Assembly (NCBI RefSeq): GCF_014645815.1
Contig: NZ_BMML01000009.1
Span: 335,810 to 399,809, forward strand
Length of the DNA: 64,000 nucleotides
From: Streptomyces fuscichromogenes
GTDB taxonomy: Bacteria; Actinomycetota; Actinomycetes; Streptomycetales; Streptomycetaceae
Direction: 5' to 3'
In this document: in pieces, positions 17,464-24,865 of the stretch
Layout: every line of letters begins with the position of its first letter
How positions within the stretch are numbered: the stretch's first letter is position 1
The notes under the pieces: generated by a model
What the model saw: only the letters and a program-made list of their open reading frames with translations
Told to the model about the DNA's origin: nothing
The model's database searches: none
Translations under genes and position numbers: made by a program

Positions 17464-17504
17464 CACAGCGATCCCCGGTGCCCGATGGTACCGGGGTCGC
17501 TGTG
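17464..17504 (+). other. second strong hairpin, possible terminator or attenuator
   Basis: Arms 17464-17479 and 17490-17504 pair over 15 positions with one bulged base (CACAGCGA/TCGCTGTG outer, CCCCGGT/ACCGGGG inner). It lies 60 bases before the GTG of the small gene at 17566, so it may be that gene's attenuator. Confidence 0.5.
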
Positions 17505-17565
17505 CTGCGTATCCGCCCTGGGCCAAAGAGAGTTGACGATCTGTTACCAGAGCGGGAGTGACGCG

Positions 17566-17862
17566 GTGACTGGCGCAAGTGATGAGTGGATCGGTGACGG
17601 GCTCGACGCCACGGGCACGGACTTCGGGCTCTGGGTGTCCGGGATTGACTACATCGCCGGATGGCGGGACGCGAGGGAGAGCGCCGACCGGCTTAACCGC
17701 GCATTTCTGGGCGCGGGCTTCGAGCTGTCGGAGTTACGGGCCGTCGGCTCGACCTACGACGACGGGCGCGGGGCCGTGCGCTTCGTCGGCTGGCCCGGTG
17801 CGGTGGAGCGTCTCGCCGCGCTCCTGGAGGCGCGTGCGGATGGCGACGGCGGTGCAGCATGA
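17566..17862 (+). CDS. hypothetical protein, 98 aa
   Basis: GTG start preceded by GGGAG at 6 bases. Soluble acidic protein (ASDEWIGDGLDATGTDFGLWVS..., AVRFVGWPGAVERLAALLEARA) with no TM segment and no family I recognise. Coding character is good, with strong third-position G/C. It lies between the ATP-binding gene and the large hairpin of the element, so a role in replication or transfer control is possible but unproven. Confidence 0.6.
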   Translation: MTGASDEWIGDGLDATGTDFGLWVSGIDYIAGWRDARESADRLNRAFLGAGFELSELRAVGSTYDDGRGAVRFVGWPGAVERLAALLEARADGDGGAA

Positions 17863-17901
17863 GGGGCATTTCCGCTGGTGAGTGGAGTGCGTGGGCACGT
17901 C

Positions 17902-18068
17902 GCCGGCCGTCGAGACTTTGGGCGGTAGCTGCCATGGGGCGAGTGAACAGGGGGCCTTACGCTCGCCAGCGGATTGGGCAGTCCTTGGACCTGCCCGCAA
18001 GAGCCCGATCGGCCCCCTGTTCTTCGAGGCTCGCCCCATGGGAGCTGCCTAAAGTCTCGGCAGCCGGC
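17902..18068. other. long imperfect hairpin, candidate single-strand origin or transfer locus
   Basis: Left arm 17902-17956 and right arm 18011-18068 are complementary over most of about 55 bases. They share GAGACTTT, CCATGGGGCGAG and AACAGGGGGCC blocks, and a smaller GGGCAG/CTGCCC hairpin sits in the loop. It fills the gene-free 406-bp gap before the KorSA-like gene; the rest of that gap (18069-18268) is very G+C-rich with smaller palindromes. Rolling-circle elements carry such structures as single-strand origins (for example sti/ssi) or transfer loci (clt). Which applies here is not known. Confidence 0.55.
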
Positions 18069-18268
18069 GACCCCCAGCCCGCCACACCCCGGCCCCCGCG
18101 GCCGGTCGTCGCCTCGACTTCTTGGGTGCGCTGTGGGCGGGGGCGTCGGGCGACCGGACGGGACCGGCGGGCACGCCGCACGCCCGGCCGGGGCGGCCGG
18201 GCGCCCCGGCGCGCCGCAGGCGCGCCCTTGAGGAAGTGAAGGCTGTTTCGACCGATCCTCGGCCCAGC

Positions 18269-19048
18269 TCACGGGCGGGTGCGTCGCGCGGGCTGCTTGT
18301 CGGCGGTGATCCGGTAAGCGAGTTCGGCACGGTCCGCCCCGAAGCGCAGCTCTTCGAGCATAAGAGGGCGCTCGTCGGCATCGTGCGCGACGCGGGCGAC
18401 GTGCAGGACCGGGGTCGCGTCCGGGAGCTGGAGCGCGGCGCGCTCGTCGGGCAGCGGCATGTGCGCGCGTACCGTCTCGGTCCACGTCAGGTTGTGTCCG
18501 GCCTGGGCCAGTACCCAGTAGACCGCTGCCGCCGGTTTGCACGGCTCTTCGCCGAGCAGGGGGACGGCTTCGGCGACCTCGAACGGGATCAGCGTCCGGT
18601 GCATTGCACGCGTACCGGTGCCGGGATCGATGAGCAGCCGGTCGCACCCGAACAGGGCCTCTTCCTCACCGAGTTGAAGCAGGCGGCCGGTGCTCTTTGT
18701 GGTGCGGGTCCGGTAAGTGTGCGGCTCCTCGGCTTCCTGCCAGATGTCGCCGGTGGGCATGACGAACTTGCCCTCGCGGGTGCGGCTGATGCGCCGCTCC
18801 AGGGTGAGGGTGGGCTGTCCCGAAGAGCGGACGAAGCTGCCCTTGCCGTGGCGCACATCGATCAAGCCTTCCGTTCGCAGAGCTGCGATGGCATTGCGGA
18901 CGGTGGGTCGGGACACGGCGTAGCGGGTCATGAGCTGGGCTTCGGACGGAAGCAGGGAGTCGGGGGCGAACTCGCCCGACAGGATCGCTTCGCGGATGGC
19001 GGCGGCCACCTGCTGGTAAAGGGCTCCGGGGCGCTGGATCTCCGACAT
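18269..19048 (-). CDS. GntR/HutC family regulator, KorSA-like
   Basis: 259 aa from ATG 19048 (GGAG 8 bases upstream; longer in-frame starts would cross the operator region). N-terminal winged helix: YQQVAAAIREAILSGEFAPDSLLPSEAQLMTRYAVSRPTVRNAI. C-terminal UTRA ligand-binding domain from about residue 85. In pSAM2-type elements the equivalent KorSA represses the activator pra and so holds transfer and replication off. The gene faces the SCO3933-type/tra operon across a palindrome-rich intergenic region, matching that role. Confidence 0.85.
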   Translation of the reverse strand: MSEIQRPGALYQQVAAAIREAILSGEFAPDSLLPSEAQLMTRYAVSRPTVRNAIAALRTEGLIDVRHGKGSFVRSSGQPTLTLERRISRTREGKFVMPTGDIWQEAEEPHTYRTRTTKSTGRLLQLGEEEALFGCDRLLIDPGTGTRAMHRTLIPFEVAEAVPLLGEEPCKPAAAVYWVLAQAGHNLTWTETVRAHMPLPDERAALQLPDATPVLHVARVAHDADERPLMLEELRFGADRAELAYRITADKQPARRTRP

Positions 19049-19082
19049 CTGGGCATCTCCGGCGGGTCGAGGTCGTAGGCAC

Positions 19083-19169
19083 GTCGCACGTGCGACATCA
19101 CTCGTCAGCATAAGTACTTGCGCACTCGCCGTACAGGACTTCATAGTCATCACTCGTAAGGACAAGTGA
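19083..19169. promoter_or_regulatory. operator/promoter region of the transfer operon
   Basis: Contains the perfect palindrome GTCGCACGTGCGAC (19083-19096), AAGTACTT (19112-19119), and TCACTCGT-AAGG-ACAAGTGA (19150-19169, one mismatch between arms). ACTCGT recurs at about 19100 and 19152. This is the expected site of GntR-family control of both divergent genes. Confidence 0.6.
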
Positions 19170-19215
19170 CGTCAGAGCAAGTCTGACACCTCGACTGGCC
19201 AGGGAGGCCGAAGAA

Positions 19216-19563
19216 ATGCAGTCCATTCCCGTGGACACGGCGCGGCTGGGCGTACTGCGGTGCGCCATCGCACCCGAAGCGAAGATCACCAACAGCGAGA
19301 CACAGGAGGTGAAGAGGGATCGGGACGGCAACCCGGTCTGGACCGTGGCGGTCACCGTGCGGCAGGACGGGCGCCGGATCTCCGTCATCGAAATCGCCGT
19401 CAGCGGCCAGCCCAGGGGCATCGAGGAAGGCCAGATCCTCAAGGTCACCGGACTGACCGCGTTCATGTGGTCGATGGGCGACCGGCACGGCGTCAGCTTC
19501 CGCGCCGACGCCATCACCCCCATGCACGGAACCCCCGTGCAGAGCAAAGGCGGTGACGCGTGA
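19216..19563 (+). CDS. SCO3933-type regulatory protein of integrative elements
   Basis: 115 aa, ATG with GGGAGG 8 bases upstream. Beta-rich single domain (MQSIPVDTARLGVLRC..., WTVAVTVRQDGRRISVIEIAVSG..., EEGQILKVTGLTAFMWSMGDRHGVSFRADAI). It resembles the small conserved protein that precedes the Tra translocase in many Streptomyces elements and is annotated there as a regulatory protein of the SCO3933 family. The fold is OB-like in pattern, so single-stranded DNA binding is conceivable (inference). It overlaps the translocase start by one base. Confidence 0.75.
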   Translation: MQSIPVDTARLGVLRCAIAPEAKITNSETQEVKRDRDGNPVWTVAVTVRQDGRRISVIEIAVSGQPRGIEEGQILKVTGLTAFMWSMGDRHGVSFRADAITPMHGTPVQSKGGDA

Positions 19564-20864
19564 TGGGACCCATCCTGATCGCGTTCGCTCTCGCCGTGCT
19601 GGCCTGGATGCTGGTCGTCGGTGACCTGGTGCGCCGACATCGTCCGGTCTGGCACTGGTACCTCGCCGGCTACCCGGCCACCGCCTTCCGGGTGGTGGCG
19701 ACCTGGCGCAGGGTCGCACTGCTCAACGACCTGTCGGTGTCGCGGCGCCCGCCCCGCGGGCTCCTCGGCGACCTGGTCGTCAAGGGCGACCCGCTCCGGC
19801 CGCTCATCCCGCGCGCCTCGTTCCCACGCGCCAGCCGTATGGGCCTGGCGGTGACCGTGCGCCTGCACGCCGGGCAGACCCCGGCGACGTACATGAAGGC
19901 GGCGGACGCGCTGGTGCACGCGTGGAAGGTCCACGCGGTCCGGGTTACCTCGCCGGAACGGGGGCTCGTCCTGCTGACGGCGACGGCCACGGATCCGCTT
20001 CAACGGCCCGGCTTAGCCACGGCTCCGGCTGAGCTGCTGTCGGCCCTCATCGGGGTCCTGGAGTCCGGTGGCGCCTGGGTGATGAACCTGCGGCTCGTGC
20101 CGCACTGGCTGATCGCCGGGGCCACCCGCTCCGGCAAATCCACCCTGCTGGCCCGGTTGATCACCCAGTTGGTGGCTCAGCCGGTTGCCCTGGTCGGGAT
20201 CGACTGCAAGGGCGGCATGGAACTGGGCCTGTTCGCCGACCGGCTCAGCGCGCTGGCCACCTGCCGGAAAGAAGCGGTCACCGTGCTCTTCGCGCTGGCG
20301 GCCGACATGCGGGACCGCATGAGCGTGTGCCGGTCGGCCGGCGTCCGCTCGGTCTGGGAGCTCCCCGAGAAACTCCGCCCGGTGCCCATCGTCGTGATCG
20401 TCGACGAGATCGCGGAACTATACCTGTCCGACGGCACCCGCGAGAGCAAGACCGAGGCGGAGCAGTGCTCCACGCTCCTGCTCCGCCTGGCCCAGCTCGG
20501 TGCCGCCCTCGGCCTGCACCTGATCGTCGCCGGGCAACGCGTCGGCTCCGACCTCGGCCCTGGCGTCACCGCCCTGCGCGCCCAGCTCGGCGGCCGGATC
20601 TGCCACCGCGTCAACGACCCCGGCACCGCCGAAATGACCCTGGGCGACCTCAACAAGGACGCCGTGGCCGTCGCCCAGTCCATCACCGCAGAGGAACGCG
20701 GGGTGGCTGTCTGCACCGGCCCGGATGGCGGCTGGAGCCGCGCCCGCTCCCACCTCACACCCACCGAAGAGGCTGTGTCGACGGCCCGGAAGTACAGCGC
20801 GCTGACCCCTCAACTGCCCGCCCTCGTCCGCGCTCTCGCGGTAGTGGAAGGAGAGAGCAAGTGA
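19563..20864 (+). CDS. FtsK/SpoIIIE-type DNA translocase (Tra) of the element
   Basis: 433 aa. One or two N-terminal TM segments (ILIAFALAVLAWMLVVGDLV), then the motor domain with Walker A GATRSGKS (residues 186-193) and Walker B IVVIVDEIAEL (D281, E282). R-I-C-H-R-V-N-D-P resembles the TraB/TraSA core after the motor. In AICEs this single protein moves double-stranded DNA between mycelia without a relaxase (family knowledge). ATG 19563 overlaps the previous stop; GTG 19560 is an alternative. Confidence 0.9.
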   Translation: MGPILIAFALAVLAWMLVVGDLVRRHRPVWHWYLAGYPATAFRVVATWRRVALLNDLSVSRRPPRGLLGDLVVKGDPLRPLIPRASFPRASRMGLAVTVRLHAGQTPATYMKAADALVHAWKVHAVRVTSPERGLVLLTATATDPLQRPGLATAPAELLSALIGVLESGGAWVMNLRLVPHWLIAGATRSGKSTLLARLITQLVAQPVALVGIDCKGGMELGLFADRLSALATCRKEAVTVLFALAADMRDRMSVCRSAGVRSVWELPEKLRPVPIVVIVDEIAELYLSDGTRESKTEAEQCSTLLLRLAQLGAALGLHLIVAGQRVGSDLGPGVTALRAQLGGRICHRVNDPGTAEMTLGDLNKDAVAVAQSITAEERGVAVCTGPDGGWSRARSHLTPTEEAVSTARKYSALTPQLPALVRALAVVEGESK

Positions 20865-21058
20865 TCAGTGAAGGTACGGCCTACGGGTTCGCGGTGATCT
20901 TCGGGATCATCACCGTCCTCCTCGTCCGCTCCCGCGACGTCCGCCCCTGGGAAGCCGTGTGCGTCGGCCTCTTCGGCCTGTACGTCGGTCAGACCCCCGT
21001 GGGCCTCACGGTCCATGAACTCGTGACCTGGTTCATCAGCGGCTTCTCCCACCACTGA
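20861..21058 (+). CDS. small Spd-like membrane protein, 65 aa
   Basis: GTG overlaps the translocase stop (GTGA). Two hydrophobic segments (YGFAVIFGIITVLLV and WEAVCVGLFGLYVG) and a short C-terminus. Its size, membrane character and position directly after tra match the spread (Spd) proteins of Streptomyces elements, which aid intramycelial spread. There is no sequence signature beyond this, so the role is inferred from position. Confidence 0.7.
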   Translation: MISEGTAYGFAVIFGIITVLLVRSRDVRPWEAVCVGLFGLYVGQTPVGLTVHELVTWFISGFSHH

Positions 21059-21077
21059 GCAGAAAGGGACCACCACC

Positions 21078-21191
21078 ATGCCCATGCCCCGCGTGAGGTG
21101 CCCGTACTGCAAGGGCGACGGAGCAAGGAAGACCTGGACCGGACGGCTGCGGCGCTGCCGCGTCTGCCGTGGCACCGGCACCATCCGCTGA
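21078..21191 (+). CDS. 37-aa double-CxxC mini-protein
   Basis: ATG with AAAGGGA 8-14 bases upstream. The sequence has two Cys pairs, C-P-Y-C-K-G-D-G and C-R-V-C-R-G-T-G-T, separated by a basic W-T-G-R-L-R-R linker. The CxxCxGxG pattern resembles a DnaJ zinc-binding repeat and would form one zinc site. Small proteins of this type accompany tra/rep genes in Streptomyces elements; their function is not known to me. Confidence 0.65.
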   Translation: MPMPRVRCPYCKGDGARKTWTGRLRRCRVCRGTGTIR

Positions 21192-21299
21192 CCCACAACC
21201 CCACCCGCCGGACCACCGAAGGGACAACCCCATGGATCTCGACGCACCACCACCCACCCACCGTGCCGCCTCGGCGGCTCACCCCGGAAGGTCACCACC

Positions 21300-22706
21300 A
21301 TCATCCCGGAGTTCACCCCGGCTGACAGGCGCGCCGCCCTCGACCGCGCGGCGCGCCTGCGTCAGCTCCCCGAAACCGACCGCGACGCCATCCGCCTCGC
21401 CCAAGACCCTCAATTCCCGCGCTGGCTGAAGCAGATCACCGCAACCGGCGGCTGCGCCCACCCCGTCCACCTCTCCGGCTCCACCACCACCCTGGACGGC
21501 ACCACCGGCGAGATCCTCCACCACTACGACACCCGCACCGAACCGTGCGAACGCCTCCTCGTCCGCTGCCGCAACCGCCGGGCGACCATCTGCCCCGCCT
21601 GCTCCCGCCTCCACGCCGGAGACACCTTCCACCTCGTCCGTGCGGGCCTGCTGGGCGGCAAGAACGTCCCCGCGACGGTCCGGCAGCGGCCCCGGCTCTT
21701 CGTCACCCTGACGGCGCCGTCCTTCGGTCCCGTCCACCGGTCAGGGGAAGCCTGCCGTCCCCGCCGCGACGGCGGAACCTGCCCGCACGGGCGGTCCCTC
21801 GGCTGCGGCGCCGTCCACGCCCCGGACTCTCCGGTCATCGGCCAACCGCTGTGCATCGACTGCTACGACTACACCGGCCACGTGCTGTGGCACGCGCACG
21901 CGTCCAAGCTGTGGGACCGGTTCGTTATCGATGTCCGGCGGCGCCTGGCCTCCTCGGTCGGCCTCGTGCAGTCCCGCTTTGCCGACCACGCCCGGCTGTC
22001 CTTCGCCCGCGTTGCCGAGTATCAGAAGCGGGCGGCCGTCCACGTCCACGCTGTCGTCCGCCTTGACGGGCCGAACGAGGCCGACGACGAACCCCCGGCC
22101 TGGGCCACCACTGAGCTACTGGCTGGCGCCGTGCGCGCCTCCGCCCGGCGGGTCCTGGTCCACACCCCCTACAGCGCGGCGGTGGGAGAGCTGGCACTGC
22201 GCTGGGGCGCCCAGGTCGACGCCCGGCCCCTCCGTACGAACGACGACGGCCCCGACGATGACGCGGTGGCCGCGTACGTGGCCAAGTACGTCACCAAGGG
22301 AGCCAGCGAGACAGGCGCCGGCACTGACTATCCACTCACCACCTGGGATGACATCGAGTCGGCACCCGTCAGCGAACATGTCCGCAACCTCATGCGGGCC
22401 TGCTGGCGCCTCGGCGGCCTCCCCGAGTACGAGCCTCTCCGCCTCCGGGAATGGACTCACACCCTCGGCTACCGGGGCCACATCCTCACCAAGTCCCGCG
22501 CCTACTCCACCACCTACGCAGCACTCCGCGCCGAACGCGCCCACCACATGGGTCACGTCGATGCCCCCGACACGATCACCGAACGGCACTGGCGCTACGT
22601 CGGGTCCGGCCACACCCCCGGCGCGGCTCTCATCGCCGTCGGTGTCGCTGAAGACATCGCCGCGAACCGTGAGATAGCGCGGGGACAGCGGGAGGTGCCC
22701 CGGTGA
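21300..22706 (+). CDS. repSA: RepSA-type rolling-circle replication initiator, no canonical start codon
   Basis: Reading frame open from 21192 to 22706. It contains IIPEFTPADRRAAL, W-L-K-Q-I-T-A-T-G-G-C-A-H-P, zinc-like R-N-R-R-A-T-I-C-P-A-C-S, RPRLFVTLTAPSFGPVH, the HUH-type V-H-V-H-A-V-V (about 22035-22055) and the catalytic Y-V-A-K-Y-V-T-K-G (about 22274-22300). These are the hallmarks of pSAM2 RepSA. No ATG, GTG or TTG occurs in frame before GTG 21882, which would remove the N-terminal 190 codons. GGAAGG at 21286-21291 points to initiation at ATC 21300 or 21303 (AUC), or to a mutated start. An out-of-frame ATG at 21232 with a good ribosome-binding site suggests a possible frameshift instead. 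Confidence 0.8.
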   Translation: MIPEFTPADRRAALDRAARLRQLPETDRDAIRLAQDPQFPRWLKQITATGGCAHPVHLSGSTTTLDGTTGEILHHYDTRTEPCERLLVRCRNRRATICPACSRLHAGDTFHLVRAGLLGGKNVPATVRQRPRLFVTLTAPSFGPVHRSGEACRPRRDGGTCPHGRSLGCGAVHAPDSPVIGQPLCIDCYDYTGHVLWHAHASKLWDRFVIDVRRRLASSVGLVQSRFADHARLSFARVAEYQKRAAVHVHAVVRLDGPNEADDEPPAWATTELLAGAVRASARRVLVHTPYSAAVGELALRWGAQVDARPLRTNDDGPDDDAVAAYVAKYVTKGASETGAGTDYPLTTWDDIESAPVSEHVRNLMRACWRLGGLPEYEPLRLREWTHTLGYRGHILTKSRAYSTTYAALRAERAHHMGHVDAPDTITERHWRYVGSGHTPGAALIAVGVAEDIAANREIARGQREVPR

Positions 22707-22831
22707 CGCAACGCCACAGCGAGCAGTGGGCTCGGGCGGTTGAGCGTCAGGCGGCCAAGTTCCCCACGCAGATAGGGCCGAAAAGCGCTGCGAGGCTCGC
22801 GCGGCTTCTCGGTCCTGGACGCAAGGAGTAG
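22703..22831 (+). CDS. 42-aa basic protein overlapping rep; possible directionality factor
   Basis: GTG start overlaps the rep stop by 4 bp, so translation coupling is likely. Sequence MTQRHSEQWARAVERQ...RLARLLGPGRKE: short, basic and helical. In tyrosine-integrase AICEs the gene directly after repSA is xis. Here the position is kept but the sequence shows no recognisable Xis or MerR helix-turn-helix. A role as recombination directionality factor for the serine integrase is only a positional guess. The 284 bases that follow (22832-23115) hold no gene, only an imperfect inverted repeat at about 23060-23095. Confidence 0.5.
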   Translation: MTQRHSEQWARAVERQAAKFPTQIGPKSAARLARLLGPGRKE

Positions 22832-23115
22832 GCCTCCTGCCCCTGCTGGGACCCCCTTTTATCAGCCACATTGGACAAGGTGCGCACTCGACCCCTACTT
22901 TGGTCCGCCATGACCCACACGGGTGAAGATCGGTACAGCCATTGACGAGGAGGGTGCGGTGAACCAGCGACGTTACTGCGCCAAGACCATTCCGCTCTGT
23001 GCTCCTTTGCGCGTAGTCATATCCCTGTGAAGGTCGGGCTCCGACAGCGGAGTCGCGAGGTGGCCTGATCGTCGGCATCGGCCGACAGCCACCGGGGGGT
23101 TGAGAGTGAGCCTCC

Positions 23116-23331
23116 ATGGTCACCGTGGGCTGGGTTTCAGCCATCACCGCCGTCGTAGGTGGTGTCTTTCTGGTCTTCCGGTATTTCTGCAATCAGTTGG
23201 TCGGTGCTAGCCGGGACCTGATCCGTGTCATTCGCGCGATCCGCAAGGTTCGTGAGGAGTTGGCGGACAAGTCCAGCAAGCCGCCCACCGCACCGGTCTC
23301 GGAGGAGAGTGACGAGACCTCGACGGTTTGA
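23116..23331 (+). CDS. small single-TM protein, 71 aa
   Basis: ATG preceded by GAGAGTGAG. The N-terminal hydrophobic segment (VTVGWVSAITAVVGGVFLVFRYF) is followed by a charged helix (RDLIRVIRAIRKVREEL) and an acidic disordered tail. It looks like a membrane-anchored small protein. No family is recognised. It ends at a strong terminator facing the integrase gene. Confidence 0.6.
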   Translation: MVTVGWVSAITAVVGGVFLVFRYFCNQLVGASRDLIRVIRAIRKVREELADKSSKPPTAPVSEESDETSTV

Positions 23332-23334
23332 CCT

Positions 23335-23367
23335 GGGAAGCCCTCACCGATATGGCGAGGGCTTCCC
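23335..23367. terminator. bidirectional terminator between the small TM gene and integrase
   Basis: Perfect 11-bp stem GGGAAGCCCTC (23335-23345) with GAGGGCTTCCC (23357-23367) between two convergent genes. Confidence 0.8.
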
Positions 23368-23399
23368 TGCTGAGCGGGTGTTTGCCCCCGGAGAGCTGC

Positions 23400-24848
23400 T
23401 CAGTCGAGCGGGTTCGGCTCGATCTCCACCCGATCCGTGTCGAACCCCCTGCCCTTCCGCGTCGGCGGGCGAACGATCACGGCGGCGAACAGGAACCGGT
23501 AGATCGCGTTCATGCGGGCGTAGTCCTCCGCCTGCTCCAGCCTCTCCCAGTTGGCTTCGGCCTCCGGGCCGGCGATCCCCTCCAGCACGGCGACCGGCCG
23601 TTTGACGGTCTTGCGCTGCCGCTCCTTCATCCGCTTGATGATCGGCGCGCGCATGGCCTGAAAGTCGGCGGTCGTGAAGTCGTCGTCGCTGAGCCACAGT
23701 TCTTTCAGCTCGGTCAACTTCTCGCGGTCCTTCTCGTCGGCGATGACGTCAGCCTCGGGGCGTGTGGTCGTGGCGGGCTCGTAGCCGGAGGTGTCCAGCT
23801 TGGTCAGCACCTTGATCGCGACGTCCCGAACGAAGGCTTCCAGCGGCTCGGCCGAGACGGAACGGTTGCACTTCTGCTGGTCGGTGTTGTCGGAGCGGTT
23901 GCATCGGTAGTAGGGGCATCGGGCGCTGTTCGATCCGCCCATCCGTGCCCCACATGCGCACGTGGCGACTCCGCGCAGGATGTAGTTCCGGAGCGGCCGC
24001 TTCTTCGTGTCCCGGTGCTGCTGGGCGCGGTACTCCTTGAGCCGCTGTACTTCGTCCCACTGCCCCCGGTCGATGATGGCGGGCCACGTCCCGACGGCGA
24101 CTTCCTCGCCCAGGTGGAACCGTAGGCCGGCCACGAAGTGGGACGACAGCAGATGCCGAACGTTCTCCGGATTCCACGCCTTGCCCTTGGACGTGGGGAT
24201 GCCGCGTGCGGCGAGATCCTGCGCTATGAGGTTCGGTGACTCGCCGTCCAGGTAACGGCGGTAGACCTCACGGACGATCTCGGCTTCCTCCTCGACGATC
24301 GCACTTCCGTCCCCGGTGTAGCCGTACGGCCTGTTGCCCACGTGCGGCCGGCCTTCGCGGGCGTGGTCCTTCAAGGCGTCCTTGAGGCGGCGCGACGTGT
24401 CGTCCGAGGAGCGGCACGCGTGGGCGACCTCGATGTGCAGGATGAACCGGTCATCGGGGTCTGACAGATCACGCCGGTTCGCCTCGCCGTGCAGCAAGAC
24501 CCGCTTGTCGTCGGCTATGGAGAGCAACTCCTCAAGGTCCTTGGGCTGCCGCATGAGTCGGTCGGGGTGGTAGACGATGACGTGCCGGATCTCCTCGTCC
24601 CCCATCGCCTTCAACATCGCTTCCCACCCCGGTCGCTTGCGGTTGCGCTGCCACGCCGAACGGTTGTTGTCCACGTAGACGTGGGTCGACTCGACGCGGA
24701 GCTGAAGCCGTTCGGCGATCTCACGGCAGATGCGTTCCTGCCGGTCCACCCCGGTCTGGTCCTCGTCGCGGGTGTGCGAGATGCGGCAGTAGATCGCCGC
24801 GCGCTCGCCCGGTGTCACTGTGGCCTTGGCTAACTTGGATCGGCTCAT
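23400..24848 (-). CDS. large serine recombinase (integrase)
   Basis: 482 aa from ATG 24848; the frame is open further upstream but across the attachment site. N-terminal resolvase domain with the nucleophile in A-I-Y-C-R-I-S24, then DRQERICRE and the arginine-rich HVIVYHPDRLMRQP segment. Next is the recombinase domain (GNRPYGYTGDGSAIVEEEAEIVREVYRRYLDGES), a zinc ribbon (C-A-C-G-A-R-M...C-P-Y-Y-R-C...C-N-R-S) and a coiled C-terminal region. This is the phiC31/TG1-like layout that recombines attP and attB without host factors. The start lies 30 bases from the proposed crossover in attR, the normal arrangement of attP next to int. Confidence 0.95.
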   Translation of the reverse strand: MSRSKLAKATVTPGERAAIYCRISHTRDEDQTGVDRQERICREIAERLQLRVESTHVYVDNNRSAWQRNRKRPGWEAMLKAMGDEEIRHVIVYHPDRLMRQPKDLEELLSIADDKRVLLHGEANRRDLSDPDDRFILHIEVAHACRSSDDTSRRLKDALKDHAREGRPHVGNRPYGYTGDGSAIVEEEAEIVREVYRRYLDGESPNLIAQDLAARGIPTSKGKAWNPENVRHLLSSHFVAGLRFHLGEEVAVGTWPAIIDRGQWDEVQRLKEYRAQQHRDTKKRPLRNYILRGVATCACGARMGGSNSARCPYYRCNRSDNTDQQKCNRSVSAEPLEAFVRDVAIKVLTKLDTSGYEPATTTRPEADVIADEKDREKLTELKELWLSDDDFTTADFQAMRAPIIKRMKERQRKTVKRPVAVLEGIAGPEAEANWERLEQAEDYARMNAIYRFLFAAVIVRPPTRKGRGFDTDRVEIEPNPLD

Positions 24849-24865
24849 GACAAACACTGTATGAG

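Noticed and set aside
21232..21429. 66-codon frame with a good ribosome-binding site before rep
   Set aside because: Most of it is out of frame with the well-conserved RepSA sequence and translates to Ser/Pro/Arg noise. Kept only as a possible frameshift start for rep.
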